From: Merluccius polli
Taxonomy: Eukaryota > Chordata > Actinopteri > Gadiformes > Merlucciidae
DNA: 64,000 bases
Direction of reading: 5' to 3'
Assembly: GCA_030340625.1 (NCBI GenBank)
Contig: JAOPHQ010004273.1
Coordinates: forward strand, 78,501 to 142,500
A program made the position numbers and the translations under genes. Position 1 is the first letter of the stretch; every line of letters begins with the position of its first letter. Below, piece by piece: positions 29,876-41,300 of this stretch. Below the pieces are notes generated by a model. The model ran no database searches. It was not told where the DNA came from and saw nothing but the letters and a program-made list of their open reading frames with translations.

Positions 29876-31078
29876 CACTTAATGTGAAAACAATAAACAT
29901 ATTGTTGACATTTTCTTTAAATGTAAAAAAAAAAAATCTTGCCAAAACGCACGTTAAGGCCAAGTGTAAAAGGTAAGTAAAAATAAGTATCGTTCCTTTA
30001 TTGGACCCGAGTACGGAGGTGCGTACAGAGTCGTGCTCGGCAGGAGATGCGCCTCCTAGTGATGACACTTACAAGAACATCTCCCTCTGGAAATCATCCT
30101 CTGCATTCAGGTCTCCATCCGCAGCGGGGCGCTTCCCCTCCGCCAAAGAGTATGGAATTAACAAGAGGCGAAACTCAATAGAACGCTCCATTGCAACAAA
30201 CGCACCCATGTCCGAGCTGTCGCTCCGCCATCTTGGACTGAACGCAACACAACTGTCATAGAATGATACAGGTTCCAATTAAAGAGCGGTTAAGGGAACT
30301 AAACAGAAGTTTCTAGTTTTTAATATGTTTACAGCCTAATCTAAAACGGCATGTTGAATAATGCACATTACAGTAATGCTGATGGATCCGTATACAAAAT
30401 AAATTTCGTCATAGACCATGAAACTGTCAAATAGACTATTTATTTACCCCAATAATTTTGAAGATAACTCCCGCTTTCCTCTGCTGGCGGGTGATCATCA
30501 AATGAACCAGGGCTTGGCTTTTGGTCTAGTGGGTTAATTGCTGACAACGCACAAACTGTGTAGCCTACAACAATGTAGCCTATCAATAAACTTAAACTTT
30601 CTTAGCGGATATTCAATAAACTCTTGTTTTGGTTGGGTCGGGATTGCGTTGGCATCTCTTAAAGGAGCCACAGCACAATTTTACAACAGCCCATGTTCCT
30701 CATGAAATTATTGACAAATTCCTTGAAAAAGCCAAAGCACAATGAACAGTGAGTAGATGAAAGGGACAACACATTATGAGAGAATATTTAATAGTAATAG
30801 AAAATCATCACAAAATGAACAGTAATACATTTGTTGGTTTAGTTATTTAATCAAAGTTATTTAATTTCAATTAGTAGTATTATTATTATGTAAGAACTTT
30901 GTACAATATGTTACATTAGCTATAAAAGAAGAGTTAATTACATATTTACAGATGAGTTAGCTTTAAAAATTTTCTGTTGCGCTTCTGTTTGGGCTGGGAA
31001 AGTAGACGATTTTGGGTTCATAGAATATGGTGAATTCTGACTCCATTGAATAATTTAATTATGTACACAAGAGTGTTT

Positions 31079-31612
31079 TTACACTTTTTCGCTTTTGCAT
31101 ACAATTCCCCTGCACTTGGTGTATACCTCCATGCCGCTATTCAATAATTTTTGCCCCAGACTAACGGCGTGGATTACTGAGGTTATTTTATGTTTGAAGT
31201 TTGTCTCCAGGGCTATGATAAGCTGTACAAATTCAGTGCTGGGCACTTTTAAGCCACCCTCTCCCAAAGTGAGGTCACTGTACTGTTTTCCCCTCAGGAA
31301 AGTGTACCTTGAATCAGTGGAAGTGTCGGCTGATGTGAAAAGTGCACAGTCAGTGCAACTACCAAATTTCCCCACCACCTTTTTCCCAATATACCCAGCC
31401 ATGTACACCAGCACATTCTCATCATGTTGAAATGGCATTGGTGTATCCAGTACGTCCAGGACATCTTCAGGCAGGTCGTCAAAGTCCGGGACATTGACGC
31501 TAGATGTAGTAGGCTGGTCTTGGCTAATCATTCTCCCTGGCCTCTCTGAGTCATAGATCCTGGTCTCTCTCTCCCTGACCTCAGTGCAATCCATCATCTC
31601 CTCTTTTAGATA
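31079..31612 (-). pseudogene. C-terminal exon of P-element (THAP9-like) transposase
   Basis: Minus-strand frame after acceptor AAAAG (exon from about 31612) with VLVYMAGYIGKKVVGKFGSC, CALFTSADTSTDSRYTFLRG and GGLKVPSTEFVQLIIALE. This is the conserved tail pattern of THAP9/P transposases (a Y-x-GY-x-x-KK helix, Cys pair, then GGL-x-x-PS). The stop is at 31079-31081. The catalytic RNase H segment expected upstream is absent, so the protein cannot be active. Confidence 0.6.
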
Positions 31613-31854
31613 ATAAAATATAAGCAAACATTATGGTTATGGTATTTAGCAGTGGAAATAACACTATCTCTGTGTTGAATGGGGGCCTCTCTCTATTGGC
31701 AGCCACTCTGCTGTAGTCATGTTCTTTCAGAACCATCTCTGTGTCAATGATGACCTGGGGACTCTGCTAATGAGGTTATGGCATAGCAACTTACGTTACA
31801 GCACCTCACTTCAATAATGTTTACAAAAACCTTTTCTTATTTACCTTTCCTGGT

Positions 31855-31964
31855 CTTTGGGAAACCTATGGAATGCTACTTGGTATCCAGTACACTGGTA
31901 GTTTTTGCAATTGATGGCAGAACATTGCTTTCTTTGTGTCCAGTTTACAGACATAATTTGCAAC
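31855..31964 (-). CDS. THAP zinc-finger first exon of the P-element transposase (partial)
   Basis: Starts MSVNWTQRKQCSAINC and ends with QVAFHRFPKDQE before a GTAA donor (exon edge at 31855). C-x4-C and the AFHRFPKD block are the N-terminal half of a C2CH THAP finger, which binds transposon ends. The second half (C-x2-H) would lie in a later exon that is not visible. Confidence 0.68.
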
Positions 31965-32479
31965 TGCAACTGTCAACTGTCACCGGTTCAGTCCAAAATG
32001 GCGAACGCGCGACAACAGCGCCATCTAGCGATTGTTGTCAGAATTCCAACGGAGTTTCGCCTCTTGTTAATTCCATACTCTTTGCCTCCGCCTTGGCCAC
32101 GATGTCCTCGGCGGGCAGGTTGGTGAGGTCCAACCTCTCGACCGAGGGAGGCTCTTCAGGAGGTCGGCGAGACACCGTTTCATACCGTCCTGGACGAGGG
32201 CAGAACATCCTAGTAATTAGCCCGAGATAAGCGCCAATCCTAGATTATAGTTATTAATAGGGGTGCGATATTAAAACGTGACCAAATGCGTCGTTGAGAC
32301 GAAAAAATGTTGATATCAGGTCATCCGTTCCTTAATAATTATACATCTAATCATACCAGCAAAACTGTCCTGAGTCTTCCTCTTTTTCGTTGCTTTGTTT
32401 GAACAGAAGAGGGTGCTCTGAGTTCAGACTAGCAGGTCACAACGTCCCAGTCCTGTGCTGCTGGTGTGTGGTGCAGTTG

Positions 32480-32935
32480 CAGGCAACAAGGGAGGATTCT
32501 GACGAGATTGGCAGAGAAGACGCTCCCCCGTCTTTTAAATCAATTGTAGCATTTTGGGTTTCTCCTTCAAACACAACAGAAGACAGCTCTGGAGGATCTG
32601 CTTGGGGACTCTTTCACTGCTGTTGAGACAGCAGAACAGTCCAACAGAGGGGTAGAGAAACACATTGAGATGTACAGAAGAGAGGCCTCTTCTAATAGTA
32701 ATAATATTGGGACTTTTTCACACTTTATTTATGGACATAAGTTTGCACTTAATGCTTGGAGATAACTGTTCAGTCTCTGTGTATTAGATGTTGTTTGCAC
32801 TTTGAATATTGGGACTTTTTCATACTTAATTCATGGACACAATTCCCACCGGCTGGAAACACAGTTTCTCCCCAAAGGTTCCTGTCAACAACCGCTGACC
32901 TGATGAACGTTGAATACATCACATTGTACTCTTAC
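32480..32935 (+). pseudogene. hAT (ZBED-type) transposase relic
   Basis: Pieces in shifting frames resemble hAT transposases: TALEDLLGDSF with GVEKHIEMYRREAS (about 32,575-32,695), and near 32,850 AGNTVSPQRFLSTTADLMNV, like the AGDIVTxxRSxLxPExVD block of the dimerisation domain. Frames are broken and the catalytic core is lost. Similarity is by eye only. Confidence 0.42.
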
Positions 32936-33217
32936 ACGTCGATATACTTCACGTTCATGTGCTCTAAAACACGGACGTATATGTCTTTTAGCCTGGTTTA
33001 TACACATATACACAGACACGGAATAACCAATATGCATCCCTTGTATCGAGTGAACCAAAGCAATAAGAGCACAGAGGCGACGGAAACTCCTCATTTAGAT
33101 GTAACATTATAATCTGTGTTATATCTGCATTGCCCTCTTGGGGGCGCTGTTACACTCCTTTAACACAACCTTCACATGCATGGACTGGCATCAATAAAGG
33201 ACTGAACCCACCTGTGT

Positions 33218-33478
33218 GTGTGTGTGTGTGTGTGTGTACTCATATTGTCTACATTATAGTGGTATATTGTACTCATATTGTCTACATTATAGTGGTATAT
33301 TGTACTCATATTGTCTACATTATAGTGGTATATTGTACTCATATTGTCTACATTATAGTGGTATACTGTACTCATATTGTCTACATTATAGTGGTATACT
33401 GTACTCATATTGTCTACATTATAGTGGTATACTGTACTCATATTGTCTACATTATAGTGGTATACTGTACTCATATTG
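33218..33478. repeat. (GT)n followed by a 33-bp minisatellite
   Basis: (GT)n at 33,218-33,236, then about 7.3 units of TACTCATATTGTCTACATTA plus TAGTGGTATATTG. Because 33 is a multiple of three, several frames are open on both strands without being genes. The 3' units share a T-to-C change (TATACTG), indicating a growth direction. Confidence 0.95.
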
Positions 33479-34084
33479 AGTCTTTGAGGAAGTTGTGCCA
33501 CAATGCCAACTGGAAGAGAAAATGTGCTGCAGGGAGATTCACACGGTGACTATTGATAAGACATTGTTTCCATGTAATCAGTGTAGTTCTTATGAAGTTG
33601 GGCAAATCCCTATAGACTTACCGTTTCTGACTCAATAGGTTGTTGGACTTATGAATGAAATCCCACAACCACCGATATGTATGGTGGGCCTCCGGGTTTC
33701 AACAACGTCTGTTTGGATGTCTTCGTCCTCCAGATGTCAACCAATATAGAGCAGACTATGACCGTTTACGGCATAGGCGAATGGCCAAATAACTGTTTTA
33801 TTACTTAAGTTTTGCAATACATGACATGATTTCTTTAATAATCATAAGCAGTGGTTTGGCCTGTATACAGTTGGATAATACTGTGCATGACAATAAAAAT
33901 GCGAACAGGAACTGTTTGCGTCGGGTCTTATGTTTTTCACATGGTAAATGGTCAATGGACTGCATTTATATCAGCAGTGTCAATTCGGAAATGACATTGC
34001 AAAACAAATGAATTGCAAAAAAACGTGTTGTGACTGACTTGTAGAAAAGTACATCTCTACTATCTATCTTCTATACTATGTAGA

Positions 34085-34860
34085 AAAGTTCTCTGTTATC
34101 TACTATATGTTCATATTCATATATTATCTACTATATGTTTATATGTATATATTATCTACTATATGTTTATATTGATATATTATCTGTTTATATTGATATA
34201 TTATCTACTATATGTTTATATTGATATATTATCTACTATATGCTTATATTGATATATTATCTACTATATGTTTATATTCATATATTATCTACTATAAGTT
34301 TATATTCATATATTATCTACTATATGTTTATATCGATATATTATCTACTATATGTTTATATCGATATATTATCTACTATATGTTTATATCGATATATTAT
34401 CTACTATATGTTTATATCGATATATTATCTACTATATGGTCATATTGGTATATTATCTACTATATGTTTATATTGATATATTATCCTATATGTTTATATT
34501 GATATATTATCCTATATGTTTATATGTATATATTATCTACTCTATGTTTATATTGATATATTATCTACTATATGTTTATATCGATATATTATCTACTATA
34601 TGTTTATATTGATATATTATCCTATATGTTTATATTGATATATTATCCTATATGTTTATATGTATATATTATCTACTCTATGTTTATATTGATATATTAT
34701 CTACTATATGTTTATATCGATATATTATCTACTATATGTTTATATTGATATATTATCTACTATATGTTTATATTGATATATTATCTACTATATGTTTATA
34801 CCGAATTGATATATTATCTACTATATGTTTATATTGATATATTATCTACTATATGTTTGT
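34085..34860. repeat. 28-bp AT-rich minisatellite
   Basis: About 27 units of TATATGTTTATAT(T/C)GATATA plus TTATCTAC, with deletions giving TTATCC variants. AT content is extreme and units contain TATCGATA-like palindromes. Confidence 0.93.
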
Positions 34861-34984
34861 ACTGATGTACTGAACCAGGTGTAGGGCCACCAGCTGTGAG
34901 AACATATTAAACAAACAAATATGATTCTGACAGAAATTTAAAAAAAAACATACATATGCAAACACACACACACACACACACACG

Positions 34985-35021
<37 letters not shown>

Positions 35022-35329
35022 ACACAACGAAGATAAGATGTTGGGGTACTTCTTCTTTCTTTCTCTTACTTCTCATAAAAACTGAACATGTTTATCTGTC
35101 ACAGACATCACAACTCACCCTGGAACATATCTGGAGACACCGCAATGCAAATGATGATGAGACGATAAATAAAGCCGCTGGGTGAGGAAACATCCTGTGA
35201 GAACCATATGATACACATGAAGTACAAGAGTGGGAACCAAGCTGCTACTGACAGGAAACGCTTGAAACCCTCTTGCTGCAGATCTGAAATTCATAGTTTG
35301 TGTTCGTCTCTCACTCTGTTGGTCTAGAG
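34861..35329. repeat. Direct repeat L (see 36,815-37,275)
   Basis: GTACTGAACCAGGTGTAGGG at 34,870, and AATAAAGCCGCTGGGTGA through CTCACTCTGTTGGTCTAGAG, recur at 36,820-37,160. Copy L continues after the inserted element at 36,229-36,360. It includes a (CA)n run at about 34,964-35,027. Confidence 0.8.
35242..35329 (-). pseudogene. Relic signal-peptide exon of the CD22-like family (copy L)
   Basis: The minus strand from 35294 reads MNFRSAARGFQAFPVSS, aligning with MNLTTAARGFVAFLLSLP of genes A and B. The preceding bases (CTCTAGACCAACAGAGTGAG...CAAACT) match their 5' UTR (CTCTAGAACAACACGCTGAG...CAAACT). The donor reads CTTGGT in place of GTTGGT, so it is probably unspliceable. No downstream Ig exons remain, only minisatellite. 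Confidence 0.6.
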
Positions 35330-36220
35330 CTGTGTTTCCCAAACTTTTAACTGTCATGTACCCCTGAGACAGTCGACATCCTACTGAGTACCCCCAGCTC
35401 TGTGTGTGTATGTGTGTGTGTGTGTGTGCGTGTGTGTGTGTGTGTGCGCGCATGCGCACACTGTTTGAATGTTTCACCATAGTGAAGAAGTGTGTTCTGG
35501 TTGTGTGGGTCTCTATGTTTCCGGTTTGATAGGTTCCTTAAGGTTTTTAAATGCATTGTGAAACCATTTGTCATTGTTGTTATTTTTTGGCTTTTGGCCA
35601 TTTGAGGCCTTTAGGTTTGCAAGAGAAACGACCATGAGACGAAGCGAGAGAATACTTCCATCCCAACAGGCCTCCATCTAATCACTGTTTAATAAAATAT
35701 AACCAAAAGACAAACTTCAATTTAGCGATTCAAGGTTACAATTGTGGCTCTTGCATGGCAGCACCCCTCAACTCAAGATGCCTTCCCATGCGCCTGCATG
35801 CACTCAATCGCCAAATAACTGTCATTTAAAAATGAAAGGAGTGGTGATCAGATTGTCCAGTTAGCATTTATCACGTTTTGATGTTTTTTTTAACATAATT
35901 AATGGATTGTGTGGGTGGGATTATGTTAAGGAAACATTGAGAAGTGCGTTCCAGCAAAATGTAACAACCCTGCGTGATTCACACACTGGGTTATATTGCA
36001 GCCTAACTGATGTTCACTCCACATTATCCCTTACATATTAGACATTGTGATATTATTATTCTGCTGGTACACTAGGGTGCATGCATTTACTTTTGGTACT
36101 GCCACTGCAGTCGGCTATTCAACAGGACTGTTTGGGTAAATCACAGATTTATTTTGCGTACCCCCGAGATCGATCCACGTAACCCCCGGGGGTACATGTA
36201 CCCCACTTGGACAATAGTGG
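35330..36220. mobile_element. hAT-like insertion in repeat L
   Basis: Repeat R has the empty site TTGGTCTAGAGAGATATTTA. In repeat L the sequence is split, with GTCTAGAG on the left and ACCTAGAG on the right (6 of 8 bases alike). The left end CTGTGTTTCCCAAACTTTT and the right end complement TCCACTATTGTCCAAGTGG are loosely inverted, and GTACCCC motifs lie near both ends, as in fish hAT nonautonomous elements. A (GT)n run is at about 35,401-35,447. Confidence 0.6.
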
Positions 36221-36519
36221 ACCTAGAGAGATATTTAAACATAAAGAAATGAAGAGCACATAAAGGGAGAAATCAGTTTGTAAAATCCACAATAATGTCC
36301 ATGGTGTTATAGCTGAGACATGTCTATGTAGTTTTATATGTGTAACCTGAGCAGCTGTTAATGATAACAGATATATGATATGATCAAAACCATCCAAGGA
36401 GGCCACTCAGGTTATTTGAGTTTTTTATAAAATGCTAAATATGAATAATAGTACATTCCATATAGAAAATATGATTTGAAAGGTAACACCCCATCTAAGA
36501 CTTAAAAAAAAAAAAAAAG

Positions 36520-36835
36520 ACCTGTACAGAACCAGGTGTACAGAACCAGTTGTACTGAACCAGATGTACTGAACCAGATGTACTGAACCAGGTGTACTGA
36601 ACCAGATGTACTGAACCAGATGTACTGAACCAGATGTACTGAACCAGGTGTACTGAACCAGATGTACTGAACCAGGTGTACTGAACCAGTTGTACTGAAC
36701 CAGATGTACTGAACCAGGTGTACTGAACCAGATGTACTGAACCAGATGTACTGAACCAGGTGTACTGAACCAGATGTACTGAACCAGATGTACTGAACCA
36801 GGTGTACTGAACCAGATGTACTGAACCAGGTGTAG
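36520..36835. repeat. 14-bp minisatellite GTACTGAACCAGAT
   Basis: About 21 units with A/G and G/T variants, preceded by a 16-base poly-A run. The unit is the same as the edge of repeat L (34,866-34,882), so the array expanded at the junction between L and R. Confidence 0.93.
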
Positions 36836-37275
36836 GGCCACCAGCCGTCAGAACATATTAAACAAACAAAAATGATTTTGATGGAATGAAACTAAAAGAC
36901 TACATATGCACACACACACACACACAAACATACGCACAAACACATACATAATCACACACACACAACGAAGATAAGAAGTTGCAGTACTTCTGGTTTTGTC
37001 TTGAAATAAAGCCGCTGGGTGATATCCTGTGAGAACCACACGATACACATGAAGTACAAGAGTCTGAACCAAGCTGCTACTGACAGGAAACGCTTGAAAC
37101 CCTCTTGCTGCAGATCTGAAATTCATAGTTTGTGTTCGTCTCTCACTCTGTTGGTCTAGAGAGATATTTAAACATAAAGAAATGAAGAGCACATAAAGGG
37201 AGAAATCAGTTTGTAAAATCCCCAATAATGTCCATTAGCTGAGACATGTCTCTGTAGTCTTTATATGTGTAACCC
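36815..37275. repeat. Direct repeat R
   Basis: Partner of 34,861-35,329 plus 36,229-36,360. Continuous here, showing the pre-insertion arrangement. Confidence 0.8.
37074..37160 (-). pseudogene. Relic signal-peptide exon of the CD22-like family (copy R)
   Basis: Second copy of the decayed exon, start codon complement at 37124-37126, with the same CTTGGT donor change as copy L. The decay therefore preceded the L/R duplication. The 5' UTR is uninterrupted here. Confidence 0.6.
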
Positions 37276-37380
37276 TGAGCAGCAATGTTCATGACATGAC
37301 ACTGACACTCACATCACTAAGGAGCTTTGTGTGTACTTCAAGTGGAGGCAGTGTGTGTGAGGTCTTCTTACGAATATGTA

Positions 37381-37531
37381 GACCACTCCTAGACATGTCC
37401 ACTACCTTCTAGTATACAGCTTGACCACTCCTAGACATGTCCACTACCTTCTAGTATACAGCTTGACCACTCCTAGACATGTCCACTACCTTCTAGTATA
37501 CAGCTTGACCACTCCTAGCCATGTCCACTAC
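37381..37531. repeat. 42-bp repeat, about 3.5 copies
   Basis: CTTGACCACTCCTAGACATG followed by TCCACTACCTTCTAGTATACAG. Confidence 0.9.
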
Positions 37532-37769
37532 ATGCCCTTACGTTGTTCAACAGATTCCAGCCAATCAGGTGAAATAATAAGTGACTCTTGGTCTCTTGGC
37601 TCTTGCCGACTCCGGTCAGCAAAAACATGTGTGAGAAAAGTGTGTGGTGGGAGAAGTGTCTTCGCTGGGCTCCTCCGACAGGACACAGGTAGAGGTTTGT
37701 ATCAAACCGGTTTATTGGAGATGGCAAGATGGTACAGCCAGAGCAGATGTTAACATGCTGTCGTATGCT

Positions 37770-37900
37770 GTGAGTGTGGCTGTGTTCGAAACCGCATACT
37801 GACATACTATTCATACTATTCATACTAAGTATGATGTCAAATTGAGTATGTAGTGCGTTCACACTGTAGTGAGAAATGCCGGATGTATAGTACAATAAAA
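37770..37900. mobile_element. Possible MITE end (TGTTCGAAACCGCATACTGA)
   Basis: GTGTTCGAAACCGCATACTG followed by repeated CATACTA and AGTATG blocks resembles common fish nonautonomous elements. A matching opposite end was not found. Confidence 0.3.
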
Positions 37901-38109
37901 AATGAACCAATATGGACCGGACAACTTTCTTTCTAATAACAATTGTAGTCACATAAAAGTAAACGACATTTGACCTCTCTGAGGGAGGGAAATAAGAAAA
38001 AGGCAAAAGAATGAATGAACATAGACCTGATAGGGACTAACAAGGGGAACAATGGGAACATAGTAAGAATGAAACAAACACAACAGGAACAAAACGAAGG
38101 ACACACAAC

Positions 38110-38232
38110 CAAAGTAGTGGTTTAAACGTGTGTGTGTGTCAGCGTGGGCAGGTTGTGTGTGTGTGTGTGTGTCTGTGTGTGTGTGTGTGTGTGTGTGTCA
38201 GCGTGGGCAGGTTGTGTGTGTGTGTGTGCGTG
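38110..38232. repeat. (GT)n microsatellite, duplicated with CAGCGTGGGCAGGTT
   Basis: Two blocks of GT repeats, each followed or preceded by CAGCGTGGGCAGGTTGTG. Confidence 0.9.
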
Positions 38233-38362
38233 AAAAATGATTGCATCTGATAAGAGTAGTAGAAAACTGTTTGCTGACAGTGATGGTTCAGAATGGAAGC
38301 GGATGATTGGTCAGAATGAAACCATGTGATGTGTTTTCCAGCTCATATAGCAGAGCTGAAGC

Positions 38363-41300
38363 ATGAAAGCAGGGGAAGCGGTCCAGAGAGGAACCATGGC
38401 CTCCATCCATGAACTGGACTCTGGACTCCCTGTCCAGAGAGGAACCATGGCCTCCATCCATGAACTGGACTCTGGACTCCCTGTCCAGAGAGGAACCATG
38501 GCCTCCATCCATGAACTGGACTCTGGACTCCCTGAAGAATATGAGAACTTGTCTTTCCACACGAGGGCGACCAGGAAGAGAAGATCTGGTAAGACCCTTT
38601 TAGAGGATTTAAATACAGAAACAATCAGTAATAAAATAAGTTTTCAATGACATAAATCTCAAGCTTTAGTCTCCTAAATAACATGTGTACGTTCAAGGCA
38701 AACGACATACAGTAACGTTTCCAGACGACCTGTGATTATGTCCATGAGTTACGGACTATTACTAGGCATCGCAGTAGTTGTGTATTTTGTTATATATGTT
38801 TGTTAAAATACCAAAATGAGTAATAGTACGTAACACATGGACGTCATCGCAGGTCGTTTGTCTGAAAACGTACATTTATGTCATCAGTCAGTATTGATTA
38901 GCTACAAAACATGCCAAAGTGCAGAGTAGTTTTAGGAAGCAGAACTCAGGTTTTGTATTGTCATTGTTAATTATTAGTGGCAGTGTAACGTTACATTAGA
39001 GACAGGACATCTCAATAAAGTGTGCTCTAAATTCAACACAAGAGCTACAGTCAGGGTTGTAGGGGTTTACTGTATATATGCTTTATGTATCTGAATAAAC
39101 GTCGAGTCTCTCCGAGTGATGCTGCCTTGTGTCACAGTGCTTCCTGAGCTGCTCTGCTACAGAGACCAGAGAACCCAGGTAAAAAAGTAATATACTTTAA
39201 TGTACTAAAAATGTACTTAATTTTTTGAAAGTACATTTCTAGCACATTTTCACTTTATGTGTTAAAATAAAGTAAACCAAAAATATATTATAAATGTATT
39301 AATTACAAATATATTATTTCCTCAGTAGTACTTCAGTTTACTTAGATAAAGTACACTATTTATTAATTCATATTAAGTATATTCATATAAAATATACTAA
39401 CATTGAAATATATATAAGTGTTCGATTAGTATATTTATTTATAATGTACTTCGAATGTGTTAAATATAAGTTTAATGTCAGTGTATTTGCATCTACTTTT
39501 ATCAAGTGCACTTTTAGCACACTTTCAATAAGTTCACTTTTATAACACTTTTTTCATATCATTGTTAGCACAGCAGTGTTATAGTGCACTTAAAATAAGT
39601 ATATTAATAATTGAATACTACTTCAGTGGTAAATTAGTGTATTCTTCATAAGTACACTATAAACCAGAACAAATTCATCAGTATGTAGCCATTTCTTTTA
39701 GTGTGCTAAGATCAGTTTAAAATAATGTACAATAACAGTTAATTTCTTTAACTGACCTTTTCTCTTCAACCTTTTAAAATAATGTATTTTACCAGCAAAA
39801 TGCAACAATGCTGTTATGTAACAATACCTTTTCTAATTGAAAAAATATCCTTAATTTTCTATACCTATTTCAATTTTAAATTGTTAGCAATTAGTGTTAT
39901 AAAGTATTTGGATTACTTCAACACCACCGTTGTTTTCATGCAATATTTAAAAATTCATCCATTCTCCAAATTTAATGGTCAGTTTAATGTTCATCCCTGT
40001 CATTACTAGCCGACCAGCACCATGGCTACCTGCCTTGCACTGCTGGTTTCTCTGGAAGCTAAGCAGGGGCTGGTCTGGTCCATCTCTGGATGGGAGACCA
40101 GTTGGTGCTGGTAGAGGTGTTGGAGGGCCAGTAGGGGGTGCTCATCCCTCTGGCCTATGTAAGATCCCCAATGCCCCGGGATGGAGACGGGGACTCTGTC
40201 CCGTCTAGAGCACCGTCTTTCGGATGAGACGTTAAACCGAGGTCCTGACTCCCTGTGGTCACTAAAGATCCCGTGGCACTCATCGCAAGAGTAGGGGTGC
40301 TAACCCCGGTGTCCCGGCCAAACTCCCAACCCGGCTCTTGTACCATCATGGCCACCTAATCATCCCCTGGTCTCTAATTGGTTAGTTTCATTCCTCACCT
40401 CTCCGCTGTGCCAGTGTGTGGTGAGCGTTGTGGCGCATACTGGCTGCCTGCATCACCCAAGTGGTGCTACACTCTGGTAGCGGATGAGGTGTCATATCTC
40501 CCCCCCACACACACACACACACACAGTATGTAAGCGCTTTGAGTGACCTCCAATAAAGCGCTATATAAATCCAATCAATTATTATTATTATTATTACATA
40601 TAATTAGTGTACTCGCAGTATATTATTTTCAATGTGTTAACAATATACTTAGTATACTAATGATATATAATGAGTGCTACTTTAGACATACTAAAGTACA
40701 ACTTAGTGTACTTATCTGTACTATTTTGAGACAACATTAAGATGAGCTATATGCTTCAGTACAACTTTTTAATTTTTATTTGGTTTTTTTAAATATATTT
40801 AAAATACAATGACAATACATTATGATTAAATTAGAAATACATTTCCAGTATATTCTAAATGTATTAATATTAATCTTAAAAGTGGATTTAAGTATACTTG
40901 AAATCGAACTATAGAACATTATAAATAAGTACAGTATTAGTAGAGAAAAGTGTACTTAAGTATATTTAAGTTAATCTTAATGGTGTCTCAAAATAGTACA
41001 GTCAAGTACACTAAGATGTATTTTAGTATATCTTAAGTAGCAATAATGATATATCATTAGTATACTAAGTACGTTTTTAGTACTCGAAAATAACACACTT
41101 TGAGTACAATAATTTTGTGCTTATGAAGTACACTAAGTGTGCTTAAATTTAGTATGTTAAAGTATACTTTTTTTTCGCCTGGGAAAACTCACATTAGAGG
41201 ACAACCTGCGCACAACACATCATTAACTCCTTATCTTGTCAGAACCACCTGGGTTTTGTCGTGATAACGACTTTATTTGGTTAATCACGCCAAAACCAAG

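Larger units (their letters stand above)
30144..32084 (-). mobile_element. Internally deleted P-element (THAP9-like) transposon
   Basis: Inverted ends CAAAGAGTATGGAATTAACA... (30144-30176 and complement 32052-32084), with a further shared block CGCCAT(C/T)TTGGACTGAAC inside each end. Seven bases CCTCCGC flank both sides, close to the 8-bp duplication of P elements. Inside, on the minus strand, are a THAP-domain first exon and a C-terminal transposase exon. The catalytic middle is missing. Confidence 0.72.
30073..32189 (-). pseudogene. ebna1bp2: EBNA1BP2 (rRNA-processing protein EBP2) exon relic split by a transposon
   Basis: Reading the minus strand, an acceptor (TCCAG|GACGGTATG, exon from 32189) opens DGMKRCLADLLKSLP. 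A one-base slip follows, then VERLDLTNLPAEDIVAKAE (to about 32,085). After the 1.9 kb insertion the frame resumes with GKRPAADGDLNAEDDFQREMF (30,143-30,073) and an intact donor GTAAGT. Human EBP2 has the corresponding GLKQCLAE, VERLD and DDFQREM motifs, so identity is good. Retained splice sites mean a genomic exon copy, not a processed retrocopy. The frameshift and insertion make it nonfunctional. No neighbouring EBP2 exons were found next to it. Confidence 0.72.

Noticed and set aside
30001..30261. Plus-strand 86-codon frame across a transposon end.
   Set aside because: It is antisense to the EBNA1BP2 exon relic and the P-element end, which explain the sequence better.
34212..34837. Tyrosine/isoleucine-rich frames resembling membrane proteins.
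   Set aside because: Translation of the 28-bp AT-rich minisatellite only.
36425..36841. 138-codon minus-strand frame (VHLVQYIWFSTPGS repeats).
   Set aside because: Product of the 14-bp minisatellite cycling through frames.
40009..40208. A 5S rRNA gene.
   Set aside because: Only the internal part resembles 5S, and it continues into a SINE body and (ATT)n tail.
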